The notes: generated from the letters alone by a model not told the origin. Positions 16,488 through 25,158 are shown, numbered from the stretch's first letter. The stretch: DNA of 36,434 bases from Syntrophaceae bacterium (GCA_013388635.1 JACAEX010000039.1:1-36434); one strand, 5' to 3'. Made by a program: numbers and translations.

Positions 16488-17101
16488 CGAAGCTGGGAGG
16501 TCATAGCTCCTCTGGACATCACTCGGTGAGGCTTTTCGTCCGAGAGGTAAAAGGAAGGGGACACCTCGAGAAAGGGTGTTCCCTTCTATTATTTTTGCTT
16601 ATCGTTGTACAGATTTCTGCATGTGCGAGGGCCTCCGTCATCCCACAATCTTCATCCAAACGTAACATTGAAAACGTGCCATTCTACCCTCAGGAAGCCT
16701 ACCAGTGTGGGCCTGCCTCCATGGCCGGCGTGTTCAGTTACTGGAAAGTCAAGGTCTCCCCGGAGGAGATTGCCGAGGAGATCTATAGCCCTTCTGCCAA
16801 AGGAACCCTAACCCTCGATATGGTGCTCTACGCCGAAAGGAAAGGTTTGAAAGCCAACTGGTACAAAGGTAGTTTAGAGGACATTAAAGAGAAAGTCGAT
16901 TCTGGTCACCCAGTCATTGTTCTGGTAGACCTGGGGTTCTGGTTTTATCAGCAGAACCATTTCATGGTGGTCACGGGTTATGACGAAAGGGGCGTTATCG
17001 TTAATTCAGGAAGAGAGAGGCAGAAGTTTATCCCAGCAAGGGATTTCTTAAGATCCTGGAGAAGAACAAACTTCTTGACCCTCTGGATCACTCCAAAATG
17101 A
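16484..17101 (+). CDS. C39-like cysteine peptidase lipoprotein (PA2778-like)
   Basis: This is a papain-fold C39-like domain protein of 205 residues. A hydrophobic stretch LLLFLLIVVQISAC provides a lipobox with Cys47 as the likely lipidated residue. The catalytic cysteine is C75 in EAYQCGPASMAG, the histidine is H159 in NHFMVVTGYD, and an NSG near residue 173 follows. C39 domains cleave double-glycine leaders in bacteriocin exporters, but this one has no ABC transporter, and in the PA2778 family the substrate is unknown. ATG 16484 overlaps the previous stop; GTG 16526 is an alternative start with a more normal signal length. Confidence 0.78.
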   Translation: MTKLGGHSSSGHHSVRLFVREVKGRGHLEKGCSLLLFLLIVVQISACARASVIPQSSSKRNIENVPFYPQEAYQCGPASMAGVFSYWKVKVSPEEIAEEIYSPSAKGTLTLDMVLYAERKGLKANWYKGSLEDIKEKVDSGHPVIVLVDLGFWFYQQNHFMVVTGYDERGVIVNSGRERQKFIPARDFLRSWRRTNFLTLWITPK

Positions 17102-17583
17102 GAACTGCCTGGTCCAAAGACAGAAGGAGAAGGATTTTTTCTTTTCTTATTCTTTTTGTTCTCGGAGGAGTCTGTTTCAGTTGTTCTATGCCGAGAATCG
17201 TTACGGTAAGAGATCCCCTGACTCCAGAGGAGCATTTGAATCTCGGAGTCGCCTATGAAAGGAACGGCGAGCTCGACCTGGCGATCCGCGAATATGAATT
17301 GGCCCTGAAGAGACTTCCGGTGGCCTACTTATATCTTGGGAATGCTTATCTCCTAAAGAATGAGTTCAAGATCGCAAGCGACTACTACAGGAAAGCGATT
17401 GAGAAAGACCCCAATAATGCCGATGCCCATAATAATCTTGCATGGCTTTACTACCTCAGGCGAGAGAATCTTGACGAAGCGGAAAATCTGGCTCTAAGAG
17501 CCCTTGAACTCAACCCTCAGAAGGAGAGCCTCTACCGAGATACGCTCCACAAAATCCAGGAGTTGAAGAGGCCTCCAGATTAG
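17098..17583 (+). CDS. TPR-repeat envelope protein
   Basis: This 161-residue protein has an arginine-rich N-terminus and a hydrophobic segment (IFSFLILFVLGGVCFSC) that may be a signal peptide or lipoprotein signal, though the lipobox is not canonical. About three TPR units follow: HLNLGVAYERNGELDLAIREYELAL, AYLYLGNAYLLKNEFKIASDYYRKAI and AHNNLAWLYYLRRENLDEAENLALRAL. In Pseudomonas-type PA2778 proteins the peptidase and TPR parts are, as I recall, fused; here they are separate genes overlapping by four bases. This supports a joint complex. Confidence 0.8.
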   Translation: MRTAWSKDRRRRIFSFLILFVLGGVCFSCSMPRIVTVRDPLTPEEHLNLGVAYERNGELDLAIREYELALKRLPVAYLYLGNAYLLKNEFKIASDYYRKAIEKDPNNADAHNNLAWLYYLRRENLDEAENLALRALELNPQKESLYRDTLHKIQELKRPPD

Positions 17584-17665
17584 CAGGCGGCGCAGCCAAA
17601 TTGTTTAAATACAAACCACGAGCTTATTGGGGAATATGACCGGAGTGGTTTTGACGGAGGCGAAG

Positions 17666-19828
17666 ATGTATGAGTTCCGATATTCGAATATCGAGCGCGA
17701 GATGGAGGTATATGGTTATGATTCATTTGTAAAGAGCCACTGTCGGATGTGCCACGGCGGGTGCGGGGTCATCGTCTACGTGAAAGAGGGGAGGGTCGCA
17801 AAGATCGCTGGCGATCCGGATTGCCCGATTGCTCATGGGACCCTTTGCCCCAAAGGGCTTGCCTCAGCTCAGCTTGCCTATCATCCGGACAGGCTGACCT
17901 ATCCTGTCAAAAGGGTCGGTCCCAAGGCGAGTGGCCATTGGAAAAGGATCTCATGGGACGAAGCCCTGGACACGATTGCAGAGCGAATCCTCACCTATAA
18001 GGAGAGGTACGGAGCCGAATCGATCGTATTCGGCTACGGAACCGGCCGGGAAAACGAGGCTGTGATCTACCGCATCGCCAATTGTCTCGGCACGCCAAAC
18101 GTCCTCACAGCAGGCCATTTCTGCTATGGCCCCCGGATATCAACCGGCATCATCACCTGCGGCACCAATCCCATCGTCGACTACGAGAATTTCCCCAACT
18201 GCATCATTTTGTGGGGAAACAATCTGACGATCAGTAACCCTGACGAATACAAAGGAGAACCCTTCTCAGTCGCCCTCGACCATGGTGCGAAGCTCATCGT
18301 CGTCGATCCCAGGCTCACCCGGCCTGCAGCTCGGGCAGATATCTGGCTTCAGCTCAGACCCGGAACAGATGCTGCCCTTGGCCTCGGGATGCTCAATGTG
18401 ATCGTCAACGAAGGGCTTTATGACAGGGAGTTCGTTGAAAAATATACTTACGGTTGGGAGCCATTCGTCAAGAGAGTGAACGAGTACCCCCTTGACAGGG
18501 TTGAAGAGATAACCTGGGTGCCGAAGGAAAAGATCAGGGAGGCAGCCAGGCTCTTTGCAATGACCAAGCCTGCTGCGATTCAGTGGGGGGTGGCCATCGA
18601 ACAGCAGATCAATTGTGCAGACAATGATCGGCTTCTGATGTGCCTGATGGGAATAACCGGTAACATCGATGCGCCTGGCGGTCAGGTTCTCAACCGGGCG
18701 CCCAATGTCGTGAACGTGGGCCAATTTGGGGCCCATGGGATGCTTCCGAGGGACCAGTTTGCAAAGCGGCTGGGAGGGGAACGTTTCCGTCTTGCTTCAC
18801 GATTCGCCATACTTCAACCGAAATGCGTCTGGGATGCGATCCTAAAGGAAAAGCCATACCCGGTAAAGATGCTCTTTCTGATCAGCTCCAACCCTGTGAT
18901 CACCCGTGCCAATGCGAAAGAGGTCTACCGTGCCCTTGAGAAGGTTGAATTCATGGCCGTGGCTGACTTCTTTCTGACCCCTACGGCAGAACTTGCAGAC
19001 ATCGTTCTGCCTGCTGCAACCTGGCTTGAGATGGATTACATCGGCGACTTCTGGAAACGGCATGGTTATATCCTCCCCCGGCGAAAGGTCATCCAGGTGG
19101 GCGAGTGCCGATCAGACCATGAGATGCTCAACGACTTGGCACACCGGATCGGCCAGGGCCAGTACTGGTGGGAGAACTTTGAGCAGGCCCTCGATTACAT
19201 CCTTCATCCCATGGGCATCACCTGGAAGGATTTCAAGAAGATGAACTATATCAGGGCAGACGTAAAGTATTACAAGTACAAAGAGGGAGGTTTCTCCACG
19301 CCCACGAGGAAGTTTGAGCTCTATTCCACCATCCTCGAGAAGATGGGATACGATCCCCTTCCGCAGTACAGGGAGCCTCCTGAAAGCCCGGTCAGTGCAC
19401 CAGAACTCTACAAGGAGTATCCCTATATCCTGATCACCGGTGCCCGGCAGCCTGGGTTCTTCCACACGGAGAACAGGCAGATCGCCCGGCTCAGAGAGCT
19501 CCATCGAGACCCGATCGTTGAGATCCATCCTGACGCGGCGGTAAAGGAAGGCATTGAAGAGGGTGACTGGGTGATCATTGAATCCCCTCGGGGAAGGGTG
19601 AGGCAACGGGCGAAGCTCTGCCTGGGACGCGATCCCCGGATTGTGGCGGCTGAGCATGCGTGGTGGTTTCCGGAGAAGAGAGATCCAGGTCATGGCTGGG
19701 ATGAGTCAAATATCAATATCCTCACGGACAATGCCTTGGAGGGCTGCGACCCGGCAATGGGTGCCTCGAACATCAGGACACTCCTCTGCAGGATATATCC
19801 CGAAAAAAAAGTAGGAGGGCAGCGATGA
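17666..19828 (+). CDS. Molybdopterin oxidoreductase, DMSO reductase superfamily, cytoplasmic type
   Basis: This is a large catalytic subunit with an N-terminal [4Fe-4S] motif (C26-x2-C29-x3-C33-x27-C61) and the molybdopterin domains of the DMSO reductase/formate dehydrogenase superfamily. Cys153 in GHFCYGPR is the probable molybdenum or tungsten ligand. ATG 17666 is chosen because GGAGG lies five bases upstream; an upstream TTG at 17627 would add 13 unremarkable residues. There is no twin-arginine signal, so it should be cytoplasmic. With the ferredoxin subunit directly behind, it resembles soluble two-subunit enzymes such as transhydroxylases. The substrate cannot be named from sequence; thiosulfate, polysulfide, formate or a hydroxylation substrate are all possible. 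Confidence 0.85.
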   Translation: MYEFRYSNIEREMEVYGYDSFVKSHCRMCHGGCGVIVYVKEGRVAKIAGDPDCPIAHGTLCPKGLASAQLAYHPDRLTYPVKRVGPKASGHWKRISWDEALDTIAERILTYKERYGAESIVFGYGTGRENEAVIYRIANCLGTPNVLTAGHFCYGPRISTGIITCGTNPIVDYENFPNCIILWGNNLTISNPDEYKGEPFSVALDHGAKLIVVDPRLTRPAARADIWLQLRPGTDAALGLGMLNVIVNEGLYDREFVEKYTYGWEPFVKRVNEYPLDRVEEITWVPKEKIREAARLFAMTKPAAIQWGVAIEQQINCADNDRLLMCLMGITGNIDAPGGQVLNRAPNVVNVGQFGAHGMLPRDQFAKRLGGERFRLASRFAILQPKCVWDAILKEKPYPVKMLFLISSNPVITRANAKEVYRALEKVEFMAVADFFLTPTAELADIVLPAATWLEMDYIGDFWKRHGYILPRRKVIQVGECRSDHEMLNDLAHRIGQGQYWWENFEQALDYILHPMGITWKDFKKMNYIRADVKYYKYKEGGFSTPTRKFELYSTILEKMGYDPLPQYREPPESPVSAPELYKEYPYILITGARQPGFFHTENRQIARLRELHRDPIVEIHPDAAVKEGIEEGDWVIIESPRGRVRQRAKLCLGRDPRIVAAEHAWWFPEKRDPGHGWDESNINILTDNALEGCDPAMGASNIRTLLCRIYPEKKVGGQR

Positions 19829-20382
19829 GCAGGTATGCGCTGATTATCGAGGAGTTTGCCTGCTGGGGATGCAGGGCATGTGAAGTCGCCTGCAAGCAGG
19901 AGTATAATCCAGTCGATGCACCCGATGGGGTCAAGTACCTGTCTGTCTGGCCAGATGGTCCGAGGCTGATGAACGGGAAGCTCGATTTCATCTGGCGTGT
20001 CAATGTCTGCAGACACTGCGACGAACCCGCCTGTGCCAAAGTCTGTCCGGTGGAGGCCATAAGGAAAAGGAAGGACGGGATCGTCATCCTCGACCCAGAG
20101 AAATGCACCGGATGTCAACTCTGTATCGATGCATGCCCTTACCATGCGATTGGTTTTGACGAGAAGAAAAAGACCGCCGCCAAGTGCAATCTCTGCTATC
20201 ATCGGGTTGACAAGGGACTCTATCCAGCCTGTGCTGATAACATCTGCCTTGCCCATTGCATCTATTTTGGCGACCCTGCCGAGATCGAAGAGAAGATTCT
20301 GGAGAAGAGGAAGGTCAGAGGGGGTTGGGGAGAGATCATCCCCAAGAGCATAAAGATCTCGAGAGGGATAAGAGATGGATGA
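19825..20382 (+). CDS. Four-cluster ferredoxin subunit (DmsB/PhsB/HycB-like)
   Basis: This 185-residue electron-transfer subunit has 16 cysteines in four groups: CWGCRACEVAC, CRHCDEPACAKVCP, CTGCQLCIDACP and a last set of CNLC with CADNICLAHC. That pattern predicts four [4Fe-4S] clusters. Its ATG overlaps the stop of the molybdopterin subunit by four bases, so it is almost certainly that enzyme's partner. No NrfD-type or cytochrome b anchor follows, so electrons probably pass to or from a soluble carrier. Confidence 0.9.
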   Translation: MSRYALIIEEFACWGCRACEVACKQEYNPVDAPDGVKYLSVWPDGPRLMNGKLDFIWRVNVCRHCDEPACAKVCPVEAIRKRKDGIVILDPEKCTGCQLCIDACPYHAIGFDEKKKTAAKCNLCYHRVDKGLYPACADNICLAHCIYFGDPAEIEEKILEKRKVRGGWGEIIPKSIKISRGIRDG

Positions 20383-20439
20383 TCCCTCCCTATCTGTTGA
20401 ATGTCCCCAAATTGTTATCCAAGATTTTGGGCAACCAAA

Positions 20440-20468
20440 TTGACATGGTCGAATGGTTGAACGATAAT
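20440..20468 (+). promoter_or_regulatory. Sigma-70 promoter of the DUF6599-DUF362 operon
   Basis: A perfect TTGACA (20440-20445) is separated by 17 bp from GATAAT (20463-20468), one mismatch from TATAAT. The start codon of the next gene is 36 bp downstream. This is the best promoter-like sequence in the window, and it separates the DUF6599 operon from the molybdoenzyme genes. Confidence 0.7.
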
Positions 20469-20503
20469 GGACTCAGTGGGCCATAAGTCCTGAAGACGGT
20501 AAA

Positions 20504-21430
20504 ATGCGGAGACTGCTGTTTCTTATTTTGGTGATGGCGATGGCGATAAATGGAGGATTAGCCATTGCAACAGATCAGCAAGGTGCGAAAAGAGAGATGA
20601 AAAGGCTGCTCCCGGTAGAAATGGAAGGTTATAAGTCCGATGGAAAGGATCAACTCTATGACCGGCAGACGACCTTTCGATATATGGATGGCGCAGCCGA
20701 GCTTTACCGGTCCTATGGATTTAAACTCTTAATGGTCCGGCGCTATATAAAAGCGGATCATCCTTCCATCGTCGTGGAGCTCTTTGATATGGGTTCGTCA
20801 GAGGACGCCTTTGGGATCTTCTCTTACGAAACAGGAGAAGAAGAGGTGGGGGTTGGTCAGGGATCGGATTATGGAGGAGGGCTCCTTCGATTCTGGAAGG
20901 GGAACTATTTTGTTAATGTCTTTGCGGAAAGAGAAACCGCTTCGACAAAGAAGGATATTCTCGGAATTGGTCACGCCATAGCAAAGAATATCAAGAAAGA
21001 AGGCAAAAAACCAGAACTGCTCCAATTCTTGCCCGGTGAAGGTCTTTCAGAAAGAAGCCTTCGATATTTTCATCTTCATCCGGTTTTAAATCACCACTAT
21101 TTCATCTCCCATCAGAACATCCTTCATCTTGGGGAAGAGACGAACGGGGTTCTGGCCACCTACCTCCTACGGCAAAAGAAAGAGAAAACCTTTCTGCTTT
21201 TAGTTCGGTATCCTGCGAAGGGACTGGCTGAGGACGCTTTTCATAGTTTTCTCAAAGCTTATATGCCAGAGGCTTCTCTTTCGAGAACAATTAAAACAGA
21301 GAATGGAAAATGGACTTCTGCACAGATCCTTGAACAGTATATTCTAGTGGTCTTTGACGCACCCTCCCAGGAAAAGGCAAAAGCATTGATTGAGGCCACT
21401 CGAAATAATTTACGAAGGAGGCCCCTATGA
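20504..21430 (+). CDS. Secreted DUF6599-family protein
   Basis: The 308-residue protein has an N-terminal signal peptide (RRLLFLILVMAMAINGG, cleavage after about residue 22). A periplasmic domain follows, marked by TTFRYMDGAAELYRSYGFKLL and ELFDMGSSEDAFGIFSYETG, both typical of DUF6599. A second half with a similar fold, including YLLRQKKEKTFLLLVRYPAKG, suggests an internal duplication. The function is unknown. Its stop overlaps the DUF362 gene (ATGA), so the two proteins are made together and may act together. Confidence 0.75.
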   Translation: MRRLLFLILVMAMAINGGLAIATDQQGAKREMKRLLPVEMEGYKSDGKDQLYDRQTTFRYMDGAAELYRSYGFKLLMVRRYIKADHPSIVVELFDMGSSEDAFGIFSYETGEEEVGVGQGSDYGGGLLRFWKGNYFVNVFAERETASTKKDILGIGHAIAKNIKKEGKKPELLQFLPGEGLSERSLRYFHLHPVLNHHYFISHQNILHLGEETNGVLATYLLRQKKEKTFLLLVRYPAKGLAEDAFHSFLKAYMPEASLSRTIKTENGKWTSAQILEQYILVVFDAPSQEKAKALIEATRNNLRRRPL

Positions 21431-22317
21431 GAAGACGAAAAGTCATTACCCGCAGGGACTTTCTCCGGAACACCGCCTATACCGCTTTGGCCACTGCCTT
21501 TGGTTCCTCTCTAAGAGGAGACGTGAAGGCAGAGGGAAAAGTAAAAGTCGTTCTCGTCCGCGACAAGAATGTAATTGACTCGCAAGGCCGTATTAATCAA
21601 ACCATTGTTCAGGAGATGCTTGATCGGGGAGTATGTCAATTATTGGGTGAAGAGAAACCGATTCGAGCTTGGAAAAAATTGATCAGGCCAGATGATATCG
21701 TGGGCATCAAGAGCAATGTCTGGTTCTATTTGCCCACTCCTGAGGAACTCGAAAATGCAATTGTCAAAAGGGTCATGGATGCAGGTGTTCCCCGAAAGAA
21801 CATTGGGATCGACGACCGGGATGTGCTCAATAACCCTATCTTTCGTTCTTCCACCGCGTTGATCAACGTCCGACCTCTGAGAACCCATCACTGGTCTGGC
21901 ATTGGTGGCTGTATAAAGAACTATGTAATGTTTGTTACCTCTCCCTGGGCTTATCACGACGACGCCTGCTCGCCGCTTGCCTCGATATGGAATCAACCCA
22001 TTGTCAAGGGCAAGAACCGGCTGAACATTCTGAGTTTGATTCGGACTCAATTCTACAACCGTGGTCCCCACCATTTTGACCGGAGATTTGTCTCGGAATA
22101 TAAAGGCCTTCTCATCGGAAAAGATCCTGTGGCATTGGATGCGGTTGGCGCTCGTCTCCTCCAGCTCCAGCGGATCGCCCACTTTGGCGAAGACCGACCT
22201 TTGGACACAACGCCCAAGCACATCTTTGTCGCGGATGAAAAATATAAACTCGGAGTGAGCGACCTCCGCCGGATCGAACTGGTCAAAATAGGATGGAGGG
22301 AGGGTTCATTGGTGTGA
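21427..22317 (+). CDS. Tat-exported DUF362 domain protein
   Basis: The N-terminus RRRKVITRRDFLRNTAYTAL is a clear twin-arginine signal, normally used for proteins exported folded with a cofactor. The rest (296 residues in total) follows the DUF362 pattern: RPDDIVGIKSN, ALINVRPLRTHHWSGIGGCIKN and a C-terminal GLLIGKDPVALDAVGARLL. DUF362 proteins often carry iron-sulfur clusters, but I see no ferredoxin-type CxxCxxC here, so the cofactor is unclear. The gene is translationally coupled to DUF6599. Confidence 0.82.
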   Translation: MRRRKVITRRDFLRNTAYTALATAFGSSLRGDVKAEGKVKVVLVRDKNVIDSQGRINQTIVQEMLDRGVCQLLGEEKPIRAWKKLIRPDDIVGIKSNVWFYLPTPEELENAIVKRVMDAGVPRKNIGIDDRDVLNNPIFRSSTALINVRPLRTHHWSGIGGCIKNYVMFVTSPWAYHDDACSPLASIWNQPIVKGKNRLNILSLIRTQFYNRGPHHFDRRFVSEYKGLLIGKDPVALDAVGARLLQLQRIAHFGEDRPLDTTPKHIFVADEKYKLGVSDLRRIELVKIGWREGSLV

Positions 22318-22337
22318 AATAGGGACAGCGACTATTT
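22317..22337. repeat. Short inverted repeat at the end of the DUF362 gene
   Basis: AAATAGGGACAGCGACTATTT spans the stop codon region, with 6-bp arms AAATAG and CTATTT. AGGGACAG and, at the other end of this 257-bp gap, AGGGGTCAG near 22560 resemble the borders of REP-type elements linked to REP-associated tyrosine transposases. I see no transposase here. This is a weak match by eye. Confidence 0.35.
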
Positions 22338-22371
22338 AAAAAGAGTTTGACCGCGCCTGGAGATAACACAA

Positions 22372-22423
22372 GATTGGCGTATCTACCTTTCGGGAAATCC
22401 CGACTCTCCCGGCTTCGCCAATC
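22372..22423. repeat. Hairpin in the DUF362-PK-like convergent gap
   Basis: GATTGGCG (22372-22379) and CGCCAATC (22416-22423) form an 8-bp perfect outer stem. Inside are TCGGGA and TCCCGA, which can pair with each other or with nearby copies. It lies between two convergent genes, so it could act as a bidirectional transcription end, although no T-tract is present. Confidence 0.5.
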
Positions 22424-22574
22424 CAGAACGATATTGGTATCCATGGTTGTGGTCATCTTCCCCTCATGTCTTCGATAAACCTATCCTTTTTGGACCCTGG
22501 AAATTAAGACGGCGTTTGATCCAAATTTTAGAGCAGTGATTCAAGATTCTCTTTTAAGCAGGGGTCAGCTCTTC

Positions 22575-23183
22575 TTAAGAGTTCTTCTTCATGTCCCTCC
22601 TAAAAGGTTTAGCGAGGATCTCGAGGACTCGAAAGTCGAAAAAGTTATTGCAGTGTGAAGGCCATACGACCACTGCACAATCCGCTCCCTTGCCTTTCTC
22701 TGATGAGGTTCCTCCCACAGAGATTGTTTTTTCGATGGGGATGGCTCCGCTATCGGCTGCCATAATCGCACATTCAATCGCCACCTTCATTCCCACCCCG
22801 AAAAGGGAACGCAGGGCTTCAGCAAGGACTTCAGAATGGGAAACACCGGAAAATTTGTTAGTGAAGGAACGTTCTAAGCCGGATAGGATATGGCTCTGCT
22901 TCACCACCTGACAACCCATGGACTCCAGCTCTTTCAGGATCTTCAAGTCGAAACTCCATACCCCGGGTTTGGAAAAACCTGGCTGGTAACTCACAATAAC
23001 GAGGTTCGTCTCTTTGGCCATTTTCTTTGCAAATTTGAGGCCTGTGCCACCGCTGGAGCTTGCCACCACGACGCTCTTGATATCGCCCTCTTTCAGTCGT
23101 TGATAAACGATCTCCACGATATCATCCGTGTTCTCCACTCCTGGTTGATTGAAGTAAAAAATCGGTCGCTCAATTCCTTTCAT
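22575..23183 (-). CDS. Stand-alone pyruvate kinase C-terminal-like domain protein
   Basis: The 202-residue protein consists only of an alpha/beta domain like the C-terminal domain of pyruvate kinase. It has the segment YFNQPGVENTDDIVEIVYQRLKEGD, the nucleotide- or phosphate-binding-like VVASSSGGTGLKFAKKM, and a late GADCAVVVWPSHCNNFFD. Archaeal stand-alone members of this group have known structures, but to my knowledge no settled function. ATG 23183 is chosen because GGAGGGAGG precedes it; ATG 23198 lies within that purine tract. It is the last gene of the minus-strand run. Confidence 0.7.
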   Translation of the reverse strand: MKGIERPIFYFNQPGVENTDDIVEIVYQRLKEGDIKSVVVASSSGGTGLKFAKKMAKETNLVIVSYQPGFSKPGVWSFDLKILKELESMGCQVVKQSHILSGLERSFTNKFSGVSHSEVLAEALRSLFGVGMKVAIECAIMAADSGAIPIEKTISVGGTSSEKGKGADCAVVVWPSHCNNFFDFRVLEILAKPFRRDMKKNS

Positions 23184-23282
23184 CGGTCCTCCCTCCATTT
23201 AAAGATATCGATTTTATGAAAGCACCAAGATTGACGCATAACCATTTCAGTAGCCATCGAGCCGAACGATGAGAGAATGGAG

Positions 23283-23795
23283 TTAACCTCTCAGTGTAAA
23301 TCGCCATTTGCAAAAGAGTTCTTTTGGATGGGGATCAGGCGGGGCAAAGAGACATTCCACCTGGATGCGATCATCGATCTCACGTACGAAGCCTGAAAAC
23401 TCGCCGCGGTGCATCTCCTTACACACAAATTCCCCCAATCCCCTTTTGAGACGGGCCTCCTGAGTAGGACAGCTTGGCACGGTGATGATCACTTCGTTCT
23501 CTTTCTCTTCGATCTCATAACCGACCAGGATTGTCCATGGGAAATACCTCAGGGCCTTGACAAACCCCCGCAACCCTTTTTCCTTTATACCGAAACGTTT
23601 AATCAAATCCTTCGCAGCCATGCCGGCCACCCGTCCCCAGACCTGTTCGTTGACTCGCTCTGCCGTGGGCTGATCGAAACGTTCGCTCACATAGATGAAC
23701 CAGAAGGCGTCGATGACCCTGTAATGCCAGAGCAAGAAGTCGATGTAACTCCTGAGTTCCGATGCGTCCATTTTGTCGAAAATCTTCATGTCCAT
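23283..23795 (-). CDS. DUF6125/ATC-hydrolase-like small protein
   Basis: This 170-residue soluble protein has no signal peptide. The N-terminal half is helical, with [36 protein letters not shown]. The second half contains a conserved-looking cysteine region [20 protein letters not shown] and [10 protein letters not shown]. It resembles the DUF6125 and L-2-amino-thiazoline-4-carboxylate hydrolase-like group, in which a late Cys/His region is conserved. I am not certain of the family, and the activity is unknown. Confidence 0.5.
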   Translation of the reverse strand: MDMKIFDKMDASELRSYIDFLLWHYRVIDAFWFIYVSERFDQPTAERVNEQVWGRVAGMAAKDLIKRFGIKEKGLRGFVKALRYFPWTILVGYEIEEKENEVIITVPSCPTQEARLKRGLGEFVCKEMHRGEFSGFVREIDDRIQVECLFAPPDPHPKELFCKWRFTLRG

Positions 23796-23848
23796 TTTCT
23801 TCTCCTACGTTGAAATCTCGAATGAGACGAATGACACCGAATGGATCA

Positions 23849-23886
23849 AATACATCTCCTCATCTCCCTATCTCCTAATCTCCTCG
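23849..23886. repeat. Short CTCC-rich tandem-like tract
   Basis: The intergenic sequence ATCTCCTCATCTCCCTATCTC followed by CTAATCTCCTCG is built from repeated CTCC(T/C)AT units of about 7-8 bp. It lies between the M48 gene end and the DUF6125-like gene. It is probably another dispersed low-complexity repeat. Confidence 0.5.
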
Positions 23887-23890
23887 CCCT

Positions 23891-25147
23891 TTATTTCTTA
23901 GAAGAAGTGAGTCTTCCAATCCGCTCAACCAGTGGGGGATGAGAATAGTAGAACCATGCGTAAAGAGGATGAGGGGTTAAATTGGCCAGGTTGTCGGCTG
24001 CCAAACGTTTGAGCGCGCTGCGCATCGGCTCTGCCGTCTTCATTAAGTCGGTAGCAAAATCATCGGCCTCGCATTCAAACCCTCTTGAAATTATTGACTC
24101 CAATGGCTGAGCAAAATAGGCGATCGTACTGAGAAAGACGCCGATCAGAAATAGTCCGATATAAGGACTCGCTTGATGGAAACCAAATGTCTGATAGGGC
24201 ATTGGCCAACCCAGGAATTTCGACGCGGCGTAGAAAACGGCAAGCGAGAGGAATTCGAGAAGAACGATCTGCTTGAGCAGATGTTTCTTTTTCCAGTGGC
24301 CTATCTCGTGAGCTAAGACGGCCAGAACCTCCTCCTCGGGGTGAGATGCCAGCAATGTATCGAACAGGACGATCCTCTTGGTTCTGCCGATCCCTGTGAA
24401 GTAAGCGTTGGTGTGCTTGCTGCGCTTACCCGCATCCATCCTGAAGATACCTTTCACCCGGAGCCCAACGCTCTCCATCAGACTCCCGATACGATGCACC
24501 AATCGTTTGTCCTCGATCGGTTCGAATTTGTTGAACAGAGGAGCGATCACAACCGGGAAGATCCAGAGCATCAATAGTTCAAACCCGCCCACCCCTATCC
24601 ACGCCCAAACCCACCAGGCCTTTCCGCCATGAACGACAAGGTTTAGAAGGAGCCAGAGGACCAACCCTCCCAAGATGGCTGATATGGCGATGCTTTTAAA
24701 GAGGTCCAAAATCCAGAGCTTAAAGGTCATGGTGTTAAATCCGTAACGGCCCTCGATCACAAAGGTGTCGTAAAGGGCGAAAGGGATATGAAATAGATTC
24801 ACAATGATCGAAAGGGCGCCGAAAAAGATCAAACCCTCAACGATCGGTCCGTATTCACAGGCATCTATCATCTTTACCAGCCATGGCAAGAAGCCGGATA
24901 AGATAACGAGAAGAAAGAAACCTTGATTCGCCAGAGCGGCAACTAGGTGGAAATGGTCGGACTCGACCGTGTAAGAAGAGATCTTCCTCAGCTTCTCTTC
25001 GTCGATGACGTCCTGAAAAAGCTCTGGTACCCTGCCTGCCTTCTTGCGGAGGTAAGAGAGGTTAAGCAGGCTAAGAAATACCTGGGTTCCAGACCTCAAT
25101 AAAAAGACGGCGATGAAGATGAAAAGTAAAAGGTTGAGCTCAACCAT
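23891..25147 (-). CDS. M48-family membrane metallopeptidase (Ste24/CAAX protease-like)
   Basis: The 418-residue protein has the CAAX-protease-1 layout: several N-terminal transmembrane helices, then the zinc motif HEIGHWKKKH (H280, E281, H284) between further helices, and a third-ligand region FECEADDFATDL. The C-terminal HPLYAWFYYSHPPLVERIGRL is typical of bacterial Ste24-like enzymes. Bacterial members are thought to act in membrane protein quality control; prenyl substrates are not expected. It follows the XRE gene by 11 bp, indicating an operon. Confidence 0.9.
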   Translation of the reverse strand: MVELNLLLFIFIAVFLLRSGTQVFLSLLNLSYLRKKAGRVPELFQDVIDEEKLRKISSYTVESDHFHLVAALANQGFFLLVILSGFLPWLVKMIDACEYGPIVEGLIFFGALSIIVNLFHIPFALYDTFVIEGRYGFNTMTFKLWILDLFKSIAISAILGGLVLWLLLNLVVHGGKAWWVWAWIGVGGFELLMLWIFPVVIAPLFNKFEPIEDKRLVHRIGSLMESVGLRVKGIFRMDAGKRSKHTNAYFTGIGRTKRIVLFDTLLASHPEEEVLAVLAHEIGHWKKKHLLKQIVLLEFLSLAVFYAASKFLGWPMPYQTFGFHQASPYIGLFLIGVFLSTIAYFAQPLESIISRGFECEADDFATDLMKTAEPMRSALKRLAADNLANLTPHPLYAWFYYSHPPLVERIGRLTSSKK

Positions 25148-25158
25148 GAAAGGGGTGG

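Noticed and set aside
20256-20486. 76-codon open frame overlapping the end of the ferredoxin gene
   Set aside because: It is mostly a shadow of the ferredoxin subunit in another frame, and the promoter for the next operon lies inside it.
22591-23219. Plus-strand frames opposite the pyruvate-kinase-like gene
   Set aside because: The minus-strand protein has clear domain motifs and a strong ribosome binding site, while the plus-strand frames have neither.
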